A DNA stretch of 64,000 bases from DALYLB01 sp964468345 (GTDB lineage Bacteria; Acidobacteriota; Blastocatellia; RBC074): positions 28,277 to 92,276 of the forward strand of contig CAYXVZ010000018.1 of assembly GCA_964468345.1 (NCBI GenBank). The letters run 5' to 3'. A program made the position numbers and the translations under genes. Shown piece after piece: positions 56,211 to 63,984 of the stretch (the first letter of the stretch is position 1; every line of letters begins with the position of its first letter). The notes under the pieces are model-generated. The model had not been told where the DNA came from and did not search any database. It worked only from the letters and a program-made list of their open reading frames with translations.

Positions 56211-57386
56211 TTAGTTCTGCCCCTGCAGTTCGCGCTGCAGGCGTTTCATCTCGCCATGCACGGCATGCAGCGTCATCAGTGCATGCAGCGGATGCGCGCC
56301 GGCCTGCACGATGCGGCCCGCGTTATCGCTGATCTTCGCGGAGTTCCCGACCTCGGCCAGCGCGCGGGCGGCATCGACGCACTCTTCACCGATCTGGTAT
56401 TCCGCAATCACGCGATCGAAATCCTGGAGCAGGCGGCGGCGCAGCTCCCCATTCGTGCGCATATCGAATAACAACTTGTTCAGGTGATAGGCGCTGGCCG
56501 GCGGATGCACATAAAACTGAAAACCGCCTTCCTTGAAATCCAGCCCGCCGTATTTCGGAAGCGCTTCGGCGGCGACCTGCGCCTGTCGATCGCGCGCGGG
56601 CAGGAAGCGCATCATCGCGTGCCCGTGATGCCAGGTCGGCGTGTATTGCACCAGCTCGCCCGGCACCCGGCCGATCGCGCCGAGCAGCACGGCCCATGGC
56701 AGCAGTTCCGTGTTTCCCGCCGCGTCGAGTTGTTCCGAGGTCAAGTCGAGAACCGCGTCGATATTGCCTTTTTCCAGTTCCTGAATGACCCAGCGATCGA
56801 AGCCGAATTCGGGCTGCGGATATTTCCAGGTGCCCGGGTAATGCGACATGCCCCCGCTGGCGATGATCGCGACACGCTCCGGCCGCGAAGCCACGAATTT
56901 TGCAATCTCGGCTCCAAGCGCGGCGCATCGCTTCGCGCTCGGCAGCGGCGGCATATAGACATTCGTATGAATCGGAACGATGGGGATTGCGCGGCCTTCG
57001 ATCACATATTCGAAAGGGACGGCAAAGGTGTGGCCGAGCACGGCATCTTCGGAATAAGCAAAATCGAATCCCGCCTCGACGACATGACAAAGCAGCCTTT
57101 CGGCCATCTCACGCTGAATCGGCAGGTCATACTTGCGACCGGCAAATTCGGCAATCGCGCGGTTGCCTGCGACGATGGCGAAGGTCGGCACGCAACCGAT
57201 GGAAAAAGTTTCGAGGTGATCGCTGCCGAGAAAGAGAATCACGTCCGGTTTCGCTTCATCGAGCAGCTTGCCCAATTCGCGCATTCCGGCAATCGAGGCA
57301 TTCAATTGATCGTGATCTTCATCCGGCGGAAAGGTGAATAATTGCGGCGCATGGCAGGTCGCCATCGCGGCTACGATTTCTCCCAT
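56211..57386 (-). CDS. Fused LigB-LigA class III extradiol dioxygenase
   Basis: An Fe(II) ring-cleaving dioxygenase of 391 residues. Residues 1-280 match LigB, with H12 (ATCHAPQL), H57 (GSDHLETF) and E227 (NTELLPWAV) as likely iron ligands and H182 in GGMSHYPG as the catalytic base. Residues about 285-391 match the small LigA subunit (YHLNKLLFDMRTNGELRRRL). Separate subunits in Sphingobium protocatechuate 4,5-dioxygenase are fused here, as in gallate dioxygenases. With pobA in the operon, protocatechuate is the likelier substrate, but gallate cannot be excluded. Confidence 0.9.
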   Translation of the reverse strand: MGEIVAAMATCHAPQLFTFPPDEDHDQLNASIAGMRELGKLLDEAKPDVILFLGSDHLETFSIGCVPTFAIVAGNRAIAEFAGRKYDLPIQREMAERLLCHVVEAGFDFAYSEDAVLGHTFAVPFEYVIEGRAIPIVPIHTNVYMPPLPSAKRCAALGAEIAKFVASRPERVAIIASGGMSHYPGTWKYPQPEFGFDRWVIQELEKGNIDAVLDLTSEQLDAAGNTELLPWAVLLGAIGRVPGELVQYTPTWHHGHAMMRFLPARDRQAQVAAEALPKYGGLDFKEGGFQFYVHPPASAYHLNKLLFDMRTNGELRRRLLQDFDRVIAEYQIGEECVDAARALAEVGNSAKISDNAGRIVQAGAHPLHALMTLHAVHGEMKRLQRELQGQN

Positions 57387-57435
57387 ATGAATTCCTTTAT
57401 GTGTTTATCTACGCCACGAGAAACGAAGAGTAAAT

Positions 57436-57523
57436 GAAATCAAAAGGCAAATATCAAAGGGTAAAAATGTCCGGCAAGAAGTTATTTCTAAAGGAAAAGT
57501 CCGAACTTTTGCCTTTTGATTTC
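57436..57523. repeat. Degenerate CAAAAGGCAAA-family inverted repeat
   Basis: The left arm is GAAATCAAAAGGCAAA (57436-57451), extended to AATATCAAAGGG; the right arm is TTTTGCCTTTTGATTTC (57507-57523). It is shorter than the copy at 24763-24853 and lies inside the aromatic operon. Confidence 0.82.
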
Positions 57524-57559
57524 TTTGTCGTTGTTTTGACGATATCGAGCCCGATCGAA

Positions 57560-58237
57560 CTAATCGACATACTCGACGCCGAGTTCCTTGAGTTTCGCGC
57601 GCAGGCCGTAAAAATCGAGGCCGAGTTCGCCCGCCTTGAGTTTCTCGCGGGACTTTTCTTCTTTTTCGATCCGCTTTTTGCCGAGTTCGGCGACCTGGGC
57701 GGCAAGTTCGCGTTTGACGACGACGACGCCGTCGATATCGCCGATGAGGCAATCGCCCGGCCGCACCAGCGCGCCCGCGCAGACGACATCGATGTTCACC
57801 GAGCCGGGCGTCGCCTTCACCGTCCCTTGCGCCGAGATCGCTTTGGACCAGACGGGAAAGTCCATGGCGGTCAGGTCCGCGACATCCCGCACGCCGGCAT
57901 CGATAATAAGCCCGGCGATGCCATGCGCCCGGCACGAGGTCGCGAGCAGTTCGCCGAACATGCCATCGGTCGATTCAGAGGTCGTCGTGACGACGAGCAC
58001 ATCGCCCGGCCGGCAAACTTCGACGGCGGCGTGAATCATCAGGTTATCGCCCGGCTGGCATGAGACCGTCACAGCGGCCCCCGCGACCCGAGCCGATGGA
58101 TAAATCGGCCGCATATACGGCGCGAGCAATCCGGTGCGACCCTGGGCTTCATGAATCGTCGCCACGCCCTGTCCGCCGAGAGTTTCGATCACGCCCGGAT
58201 CGGCGCGCTCGATAGTGCGAATGATTTGATGCTTCAC
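57560..58237 (-). CDS. ligK: 4-Carboxy-4-hydroxy-2-oxoadipate aldolase (RraA-like)
   Basis: Cleaves 4-carboxy-4-hydroxy-2-oxoadipate to oxaloacetate and pyruvate, the last step of protocatechuate 4,5-cleavage. The length of 225 residues fits LigK/GalC. GELLATSCRAHGIAGLIIDA and GVRDVADLTAMDFPVWSK are the metal/substrate motifs of the fold. The GTG start overlaps the galB stop (GTGA) and follows GGAGG at 7 bp, fixing it against a much longer upstream frame. The symbol galC would be equally apt. Confidence 0.92.
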   Translation of the reverse strand: MKHQIIRTIERADPGVIETLGGQGVATIHEAQGRTGLLAPYMRPIYPSARVAGAAVTVSCQPGDNLMIHAAVEVCRPGDVLVVTTTSESTDGMFGELLATSCRAHGIAGLIIDAGVRDVADLTAMDFPVWSKAISAQGTVKATPGSVNIDVVCAGALVRPGDCLIGDIDGVVVVKRELAAQVAELGKKRIEKEEKSREKLKAGELGLDFYGLRAKLKELGVEYVD

Positions 58238-58962
58238 GACAGGGCCTCCATCGTGACCTGGGGATAGACGCGCTGAAAGGCTTCGGCATAAACGATGGCC
58301 GGATTGCCGGAATTGCGCCCGCCCTGCGTGCCGCGCCGCTTGGCCACGTCCGTGTAGTAGTTCCACAAATGCACCTGCGCGTCCATGCAATGCATGGCTT
58401 TGACCTTGGTTTCGAAGACGGGCGTGATGTCGAGGATCACATCCGGCTTGAACTCGCACATCTCTGTCTGATGCGGTTCGAAATAAAAGACGGGCGGCGC
58501 GCCCAGATGCTTGTGCGGGCTCGGATAGCCCATCGCCTGCGCATACACGCGCGCGTTCATGGTGAGCTTGGAAGTCTCCACGTGATCGCCGTTGTATGGA
58601 TCGACCGGCGTGTGCGTCATGACGCATGTCGGCTGAAAGCCGCGAAACTCCTGCACCAGTTCCTCTGTGAGCTCCCTCGTCACGCCCAGCGGATAATCGC
58701 CCGCGTCAAAGCAGCGGATCTCCGCCCCCAACACCTCGGCGGCTTTCGTCGCTTCTTCGTGACGAATCTTTTTCACCTGCGCGAGCGTCATGCCTTCTTT
58801 TTTCCAGAGCCCCTGCGATTCGCCGCGCTCTCCATACGATAAACACAGCACGCGAACCCGCGCGCCGCGCGAGGCATAGAGCGCAATCGCGCCGCCCGCG
58901 CGCCAGACGAAATCCGCCGCATGCGCACTGACCACCAGCAATCGTTCCTTCGAAAAATCCAT
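58234..58962 (-). CDS. galB: 4-Oxalomesaconate hydratase (PIG-L fold)
   Basis: Hydrates 4-oxalomesaconate to 4-carboxy-4-hydroxy-2-oxoadipate. The protein has 242 residues of the zinc PIG-L/LmbE fold. The AHPDD motif of deacetylases is SAHAADFVWRAGG here, as in GalB-type hydratases, and HTPVDPYNGDHVETSKL carries further zinc ligands. GGAG precedes the ATG at 58962. It is upstream of, and translationally coupled to, the aldolase. Confidence 0.9.
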   Translation of the reverse strand: MDFSKERLLVVSAHAADFVWRAGGAIALYASRGARVRVLCLSYGERGESQGLWKKEGMTLAQVKKIRHEEATKAAEVLGAEIRCFDAGDYPLGVTRELTEELVQEFRGFQPTCVMTHTPVDPYNGDHVETSKLTMNARVYAQAMGYPSPHKHLGAPPVFYFEPHQTEMCEFKPDVILDITPVFETKVKAMHCMDAQVHLWNYYTDVAKRRGTQGGRNSGNPAIVYAEAFQRVYPQVTMEALS

Positions 58963-58986
58963 CTCTGTGCTCCAGGTATTTTTAAA

Positions 58987-59123
58987 CACGAAGAAACGAA
59001 GAGCACGAAGAAGCAGGAGAAGCGTTGCTAACGATATTCATATCAGCACCTGCTTATTAAAATTATCGCTGCACCTAAGTGCCATTCGAGACCTTACGCC
59101 TTCGTGCTCTTCGTTTCTTCGTG
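58987..59123. repeat. CACGAAG-family inverted repeat, widely spaced arms
   Basis: The arms 58987-59010 (CACGAAGAAACGAAGAGCAC, then GAAG) and 59100-59123 are perfect over 24 bp with an 89-nt interior. It lies between galB and the upstream operon gene. The wide spacing resembles an element with an internal sequence lost or gained. Confidence 0.92.
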
Positions 59124-59133
59124 GTTTCCTCAT

Positions 59134-60063
59134 TCACTCCACCAGACTGGCGGGAATCGTCGCGGCCATTTGATTGATTTCGGCTTTCTTGAATCCCGCG
59201 TCCAGCAATCGCTGGGCGAACATCGCAAAGCCGCCCGCGACCGGCGGATTGGTTTTCTGTCCCAGATCGGTGGCCAGCAGCGTCCGATTGATGCCGGCGC
59301 GCCAGATATTGGCGAAGACCGCTTCCCAGGGCGCTTTGTTCGTGTGAAAGGTCGTGAAGCAATGTTCGATAATCGCGCCGAGATCGGCCAGTTCCGCCTG
59401 TTCGTCGCCGCTCAGATTCTGAGAAGGGAACTCGGCATGCGTGATCACGATGCGCTGGACGCCGCGGGCCCGCGCCTCTTTGACCAAGGGGAAGATTTCA
59501 TGTCGTCCCAGATGACCCGTCGCCATGATCATGTTGTATTTCGCGATCAGCTCCAGGCACTGCACGGTGTCGGCGGTGATCTTGCCGTCTTCATCGAGCA
59601 CCGTCATGGGCGGCCGCGTGATGCCGGCGGCGGCGATTTCGCGTTGAATCTTCGCCCAAAACGGCAACTTTTCATTTCCGCCATCCAGGCGGCCCGCCGT
59701 CTCATTGGCCGCATCCACGGTCGGCATCCAGACGATCTTGGCGCCCGATCGGCCGGCGATTTCGACCGCCACCGGATTCAATCCGCCCACGCTGTGATTG
59801 AGCGTGATCGCGCCATAAGCTCGAATGCCCGGCACACATTTCGTTACGACGGCGGCGCGCTCCGCGGTGGGAATGTAATGCGATTTCAGCACAAAGCCTT
59901 TCAGCCCGTGCACGAGAAATTCCTTTGCCAGGTCCACATCGTCAATCCGCCGTTCGATCACATCCGGCGCGACGTGGACTTGCAGATCATACGCTCCTTC
60001 GATTGCTTCCCATGCGGCATCCGTAACCGGCACAGCTCCCGCGCCGGCGCTTTCTTCGCTCAT
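59134..60063 (-). CDS. Amidohydrolase-like protein (DUF6282-type)
   Basis: A 309-residue, possibly metal-dependent protein. YDLQVHVAPDVIERRIDD resembles the HxH-like motif of amidohydrolases (one His replaced by Gln), with FVLKSHYIPT (Lys/His) next and DLGQKTNPPVAGG near the end. AGGAG precedes the ATG at 60063. It is the first gene of the aromatic operon, directly after the promoter. LigI, the 2-pyrone-4,6-dicarboxylate hydrolase of this pathway, is an amidohydrolase and is otherwise missing, so this protein is a candidate replacement (inference). Confidence 0.82.
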   Translation of the reverse strand: MSEESAGAGAVPVTDAAWEAIEGAYDLQVHVAPDVIERRIDDVDLAKEFLVHGLKGFVLKSHYIPTAERAAVVTKCVPGIRAYGAITLNHSVGGLNPVAVEIAGRSGAKIVWMPTVDAANETAGRLDGGNEKLPFWAKIQREIAAAGITRPPMTVLDEDGKITADTVQCLELIAKYNMIMATGHLGRHEIFPLVKEARARGVQRIVITHAEFPSQNLSGDEQAELADLGAIIEHCFTTFHTNKAPWEAVFANIWRAGINRTLLATDLGQKTNPPVAGGFAMFAQRLLDAGFKKAEINQMAATIPASLVE

Positions 60064-60132
60064 ATACGCTCCTGCTTCCGTGTAAAAGTTTAGTTGATGA
60101 AAGATTCGATTTCTGCGGGAATTTGCGAGTGC

Positions 60133-60161
60133 AGTATGTGGATCCGGCCTGTTTCTGTCAA
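60133..60161 (-). promoter_or_regulatory. Promoter of the aromatic-degradation operon
   Basis: On the minus strand TTGACA (60161-60156) and CATACT (60138-60133) are spaced by 17 bp, a near-consensus sigma-70 promoter 70 bp upstream of the start at 60063. Confidence 0.8.
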
Positions 60162-60170
60162 GGGATTCGA

Positions 60171-60192
60171 CAAAACTGATATGACAGTTTTG
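60171..60192. promoter_or_regulatory. Candidate GntR-regulator operator
   Basis: CAAAACTG-N6-CAGTTTTG, a perfect 8-bp inverted repeat, lies 9 bp upstream of the operon -35. The ATGACAG inside it recurs at about 60305 near the GntR promoter, suggesting a second half-site. Confidence 0.65.
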
Positions 60193-60325
60193 CAATAATC
60201 CGGCGATCCGGCGCCTAATCCTGACTGCGACCCGAATATTAAATGGAAGGGCTTTCCGAAATGTTTGCCCGGGTAGCCCTGTCTTTCCTCACATCCGGTA
60301 CTGGTATGACAGCGAAGCGAAAATC

Positions 60326-60355
60326 TTGACACAACCTTCTGCGGCGGGCCATACT
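60326..60355 (+). promoter_or_regulatory. Promoter of the GntR regulator gene
   Basis: TTGACA (60326-60331) and CATACT (60350-60355) have an 18-bp spacer. The same -10 sequence as in the divergent operon promoter suggests coordinated control. Confidence 0.8.
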
Positions 60356-60398
60356 ACCTGTGCGTGCAAACCTTTATATGGCAAGCAGGAAATCGAAG

Positions 60399-61139
60399 AT
60401 GAACGATTCACAGGAAAGCGTCAGCCTGGCCGTGGAAGCCTATGTCACTTTGCGGGAGCGGATCTTGCGAGGTGAGCTTGCGATCGGAAAGGTCATCTCG
60501 CGACGAAAGATCGCGGGCGAGCTGGGGATGAGCATGCTGCCGGTGTCGGAAGCCCTGCAGCGGCTGGAATTCGAAGGGCTGCTGGAAAGCCGGCCGCGCG
60601 CGGGAACCCGCGTCAAGATTCCCACGGAAGAAGAAGTCAAAGGTCATTACATCGTTCGCGAAGCCCTGGAAGTCCAGGCGGCCCGCCTGTTCGCCACGCT
60701 TGCCACGCAGACGGAGCGAACCGAACTGCAGCGTCTGGCGGCGCGCGTCGATGCGCTCTCTTCGCAGGCCGAAGGCGATCGCTTTCTCTATCTGACCCTG
60801 CATGAAAAACTTCATCGCCGCATCGCCGAATGCACGCATTGCCGGCCGCTTTGCGATGCGATCGAGAAAAATCAGGTGCTGGCTTCCACCTGGCTCTGCG
60901 TTCCCCGCCCGTCGAATACACAGGAACCTTCGCGCCGCCATCAGGATCTGATCGATGTCCTGGTTAAGGGAAATCCGGACAAGGCCGCCGAAGCCATGCA
61001 AAAGCATATTCACAATGCCTTGCGTAACACGCTCGGCCGGCTCGCCTCTTATTTCCAGCTTCGCGAAGCAAGCGATGCCGTCTATACACGAACGAATAAG
61101 CCATCGCGCCGTTCAGCCGATCGTCCCAATAAAAAATAG
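60399..61139 (+). CDS. GntR/FCD-family transcriptional regulator
   Basis: A 246-residue regulator. Residues 10-75 form the winged HTH (AVEAYVTLRERILRGEL, then ISRRKIAGELGMSMLPVSEALQRL), and 90-220 the FCD effector domain with histidine-rich metal/ligand positions (LHEKLHRRIAECTH, then RRHQDLIDVL). AGGAA precedes the ATG at 60399; GTG 60360 and ATG 60378 lie upstream in frame but follow the promoter too closely. It is divergent from the aromatic operon and probably represses it in the absence of a pathway intermediate. Confidence 0.92.
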   Translation: MNDSQESVSLAVEAYVTLRERILRGELAIGKVISRRKIAGELGMSMLPVSEALQRLEFEGLLESRPRAGTRVKIPTEEEVKGHYIVREALEVQAARLFATLATQTERTELQRLAARVDALSSQAEGDRFLYLTLHEKLHRRIAECTHCRPLCDAIEKNQVLASTWLCVPRPSNTQEPSRRHQDLIDVLVKGNPDKAAEAMQKHIHNALRNTLGRLASYFQLREASDAVYTRTNKPSRRSADRPNKK

Positions 61140-61210
61140 GTCCGGTTGCCTTATCGTAATTTTACCTGCTCAGGTTATTTCACAAAGGTTCACTCTCTCG
61201 GAGATTCATA

Positions 61211-61234
61211 CCTCTCGCTCCGCTAGGAGCGAAA
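61211..61234. repeat. CCTCTCGCTCCG hairpin, second copy
   Basis: CCTCTCGCTCCGCTAGGAGC, continuing GAAA. It shares its first 12 bp with the perfect palindrome at 34277-34302. Confidence 0.6.
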
Positions 61235-61497
61235 TGTCTATAGCGGCTTTTTCCCGTGATGCTATAAAGACGTCGCTCCTGAATCGGGCCAAACAAGATT
61301 GATACACAACGAAGTGTCTTATTCCGACTTAGAAAGCTTGTATCTGATCACACCTATTTTTCCCACAGGGTGAAATCTTGTGAGTAAGTACGAAATTTGC
61401 GATAGCATGATGTAAGCAGGAATCGCCGCTGACGTTTATTCTGGAACAGAGGCTGAAGAAATCGTGGAACTGTAGATTGTTAAGACCGAAATAGTAT

Positions 61498-61517
61498 GGG
61501 GGCGCTTTCGCACCCCC
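61498..61517 (+). terminator. GC-rich hairpin, possible terminator
   Basis: GGGGGCGC, TTTC, GCACCCCC: 7-bp paired arms with one bulge. It lies well past the GntR stop; little T-tract follows, so the assignment is weak. Confidence 0.4.
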
Positions 61518-61709
61518 GATTTCAGCAGCTTCCTCATTCGAGGATTTATCGCTGCCAGTTGCATCGATTATAGCATCCCCGGAAAAATAACCAAGATGTT
61601 TTTTGTCCGCGGGGGAATTTCATTTGCTGGCGACTAAATTCTTGCAAATGTCATATCGAAGGAAACCATATTTATAAAGTCATTCCTCCCATGCGAATGG
61701 AATGAGAGT

Positions 61710-62288
61710 TCAATACTCACATGTCAGAATGCGCCGACGGCCATCGCGATCAATGCTCAGATCGATGCCGAGTATTTTCCCCGCGAGACCGCGCAGAATT
61801 TCGTCTTCGAGTTGTCCGTTGGAAGGACAGTCAATCCACGGTGACGGGTCGTTGCCGGAAACACCACCTCGCTTCGCCTGAAAGCGGGCTGCAATCTGAA
61901 TCTGCGAGCGTTTTTCATCCAGCGGCAGAGCAAGTATCTCCAGGGAGACGCGTCCCGCCACGAAGGACTGGACGTCGGCCGCGCGGGGATTTGTGTAATG
62001 CGTCAGATCGGATTGCGAGGTGACGCCTCGAGCGAATGCAATGTATTCCGTAACAAGCTTTTCTCCGTTGGCAGTAGCTCCCTCCCCTTTTTCCCGCAAG
62101 GGCATTTTGCAGACCGACAGAATTTCGCGGGCCGCATCCAGCACCTGCTGGCGGGTAACATTGATGGTATAAGGCGTCGGGAGCGGCTTTGTGTTCTTGG
62201 GCCGGTCAAAAGTCAGTTGCGCCATTACGGTAGTGGACAACCAGACCAGGCAGAAAACGCTTCCCGCAAAAACGGACTTCAACTTCAT
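61710..62288 (-). CDS. Secreted protein of unknown function
   Basis: The protein has 192 residues with a signal peptide (KSVFAGSVFCLVWLSTTVMAQ) and one compact domain. TRQQVLDAAREILSVCKMPL suggests an alpha/beta fold like the BamC/YbbC-type domains that begin with a helix after a strand, but the match is loose. The pair of cysteines (DCPSNG, LTCEY) may be disulfide-bonded. AAAGGAATG precedes the ATG. It is convergent with the GntR gene. Confidence 0.75.
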   Translation of the reverse strand: MKLKSVFAGSVFCLVWLSTTVMAQLTFDRPKNTKPLPTPYTINVTRQQVLDAAREILSVCKMPLREKGEGATANGEKLVTEYIAFARGVTSQSDLTHYTNPRAADVQSFVAGRVSLEILALPLDEKRSQIQIAARFQAKRGGVSGNDPSPWIDCPSNGQLEDEILRGLAGKILGIDLSIDRDGRRRILTCEY

Positions 62289-62337
62289 ATACGATCATTC
62301 CTTTCCGGGAACTTCGATCCTCCTCATTGAATAATTC

Positions 62338-62362
62338 ACCACGAAGAAGCGAAGAGCACGAA
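62338..62362. repeat. Solitary half copy of the CACGAAG family
   Basis: CACCACGAAGAAGCGAAGAG, then CACGAA. Its complementary arm is missing; another family's inverted repeat begins 8 bp later, so the two appear joined. Confidence 0.8.
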
Positions 62363-62370
62363 GCAGCAGA

Positions 62371-62463
62371 GAGAAAACGGAATAGACGGAAATAACGGAA
62401 CGGACGGACAGAGAAAATACTCTGATCCGTCTGTTCCGTTATTTCCGTCTATTCCGTTTTCTC
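62371..62463. repeat. 31-bp perfect inverted repeat, GGAAATAACGG family
   Basis: The arms 62371-62401 (GAGAAAACGGAATAGACGGA, then AATAACGGAAC) and 62433-62463 are perfect with a 31-nt interior that pairs partly (GACAGAG/CTCTGATC). It lies between divergent genes. It shares AATAGACGG and AAATAACGGAA units with 56061-56176. Confidence 0.94.
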
Positions 62464-62746
62464 CTTCTTCCAAACAAATTTCCTGCTCAAAAAAACAAGA
62501 AGTTGCTTTTTTGTTTCACGAAAGGAACGCATTAACACTGCAACTTCTTCCGCCTCGCTTATCGTTTCGGGGTTTAACAAAATATTGACCACAACGACGA
62601 GCGAGGATTTTTGCTACTCCCCGCGGCGAGTGAAGCAATAAGTGTTCCCGCGCCTGCCTTGCCTGCGTACTTTTTCAAGGTATTTCCGAGGCACAGCCAT
62701 TGCTGTATGAAAGACATCCTTTCAATTTTTGGGAAGAGGAGTAACT

Positions 62747-63934
62747 ATGCGCGGGAACGGATTGCATATCGGGCGGCTCTTCGGCATCTCGATCTTTCTC
62801 GACTGGAGTTGGATTTTTATCTTTTTGCTGGTGACCTGGAGCCTGGCTGGAGGCGTGTTTCCAGAGTGGCATCCGGAATGGAGCGCGGCCATGAACTGGG
62901 GCGTCGCGCTGGCGGCTTCCCTTTTGTTTTTCCTGTCGATTTTGTTGCATGAATTGTCGCACTCGCTGGTAGCCAAAGCGCGCGGGTTGCCGGTCCGCCG
63001 GATCACCTTGTTTCTGTTCGGCGGCGTATCGAACTTGGAGCGCGAGCCGCCCTCTCCCGGAACGGAATTCGTGATGGCCGTCGTGGGACCGATCACCAGT
63101 CTGGCCCTGGGTGTTCTATTTCTGTTGCTGGGATTTTCGCTTTCGGGCATCGCCCCCAATTGGCGCGTCAATCCGATCGGCGCCCTCTCGCAGCTCGATC
63201 CCGTCTCGACGCTGCTTCTCTGGCTCGGGCCGGTCAATATCATGCTGGGCATATTCAATCTGATTCCGGCCTTTCCGCTCGATGGGGGTCGCATTCTGCG
63301 CTCAGCCTTCTGGGCCGCAACCAATGATCTGCGCCGCGCAACGCGATGGGCGGCCGGCGTGGGACAGATGATTGCGTGGATGTTCATCATTGCAGGGATC
63401 GCCATGGTCTTTGGCGCGCGTCTGCCCTTTGTAGGCTCCGGTCTGATCAATGGCCTGTGGCTGGCGTTTATCGGCTGGTTTCTCAATTCCGCCGCCGCGA
63501 CCAGCTATCAACAGGTCGTGATCAAAGATCTGCTCGAAGACATTCCCGTCGAGCGGATCATGCGGCAACAGGGGCCGACGGTGTCTCCGGATTTGACGGT
63601 GAGCGATCTGGTGTATACCTGGATTATGGGCACTGAAGAGCGCGCCTTCCCCGTGATGACCGAAGGGCGTCTCGTCGGTCTGGTCGCCCTTGAAGATGTT
63701 CGCCGCCTGCCCCGCGAAGCATGGGAGCGAACCACGGTCGGCGACATCATGACGCGGGCGGAACAACTGGCCATCACTTCTCCGCAGGAAGACGCCAGCG
63801 CCGCGCTCGAAAAACTCGAACGCCGCAATGTGCATCAGATCCCGGTGTTGAAAGACGGCGCGCTGGTGGGGCTGCTTCGCCGCCGCGATATTATTCGATG
63901 GCTTCAATTGCAATCGGAATTTTCGGTCAGCTAA
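62747..63934 (+). CDS. M50 site-2 protease with CBS domain pair
   Basis: An intramembrane metalloprotease of 395 residues. HELSH (68-72, HExxH in a transmembrane helix) and NLIPAFPLDGGR (D179) are the zinc site. About six membrane helices precede a C-terminal CBS pair (from about 265; QQGPTVSPDLTVSDLVY and GDIMTRAEQLAITSPQEDAS). CBS-linked S2Ps sense nucleotides and cut membrane-bound regulators. GAGGAG is 5 bp before the ATG; the longer frame from 62729 adds six residues. Confidence 0.93.
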   Translation: MRGNGLHIGRLFGISIFLDWSWIFIFLLVTWSLAGGVFPEWHPEWSAAMNWGVALAASLLFFLSILLHELSHSLVAKARGLPVRRITLFLFGGVSNLEREPPSPGTEFVMAVVGPITSLALGVLFLLLGFSLSGIAPNWRVNPIGALSQLDPVSTLLLWLGPVNIMLGIFNLIPAFPLDGGRILRSAFWAATNDLRRATRWAAGVGQMIAWMFIIAGIAMVFGARLPFVGSGLINGLWLAFIGWFLNSAAATSYQQVVIKDLLEDIPVERIMRQQGPTVSPDLTVSDLVYTWIMGTEERAFPVMTEGRLVGLVALEDVRRLPREAWERTTVGDIMTRAEQLAITSPQEDASAALEKLERRNVHQIPVLKDGALVGLLRRRDIIRWLQLQSEFSVS

Positions 63935-63957
63935 ATAAAACCAAGCAAGAAAGGCAC

Positions 63958-63984
63958 AACCACGAAGAAACGAAGAGCACGAAG
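63958..63984. repeat. Half copy of the CACGAAG family at the window edge
   Basis: AACCACGAAGAAACGAAGAG, then CACGAAG. Only the left arm is inside the window; the partner arm, if present, lies beyond 64000. Confidence 0.85.

Larger units (their letters stand above)
60064..60398. other. 335-bp divergent control region
   Basis: It separates the aromatic operon (minus) from the GntR gene (plus). It contains two good sigma-70 promoters, one per strand, and an inverted repeat likely bound by the regulator; see the separate entries. Confidence 0.75.
61140..61709. other. 570-bp intergenic region
   Basis: Between convergent GntR and the secreted unknown. It contains the CTCGCTCCGCTAGGAGCGA hairpin (61213-61231), a GGGGGCGCTTTCGCACCCCC hairpin (61498-61517) followed by a weak T-rich stretch, and AT-rich DNA. 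No gene is supported. A small RNA ending at the second hairpin is conceivable but not shown. Confidence 0.45.
62289..62746. other. 458-bp divergent intergenic region
   Basis: It holds a half CACGAAG element (62338-62362), the perfect inverted repeat 62371-62463, and about 280 bp of leader/promoter before the site-2 protease gene. AGGAGG-like GAGGAG lies just before that start. Confidence 0.55.

Noticed and set aside
61140..61709. Small RNA between GntR and the secreted unknown
   Set aside because: There are hairpins but no promoter and no convincing terminator T-tract, so I could not support it.
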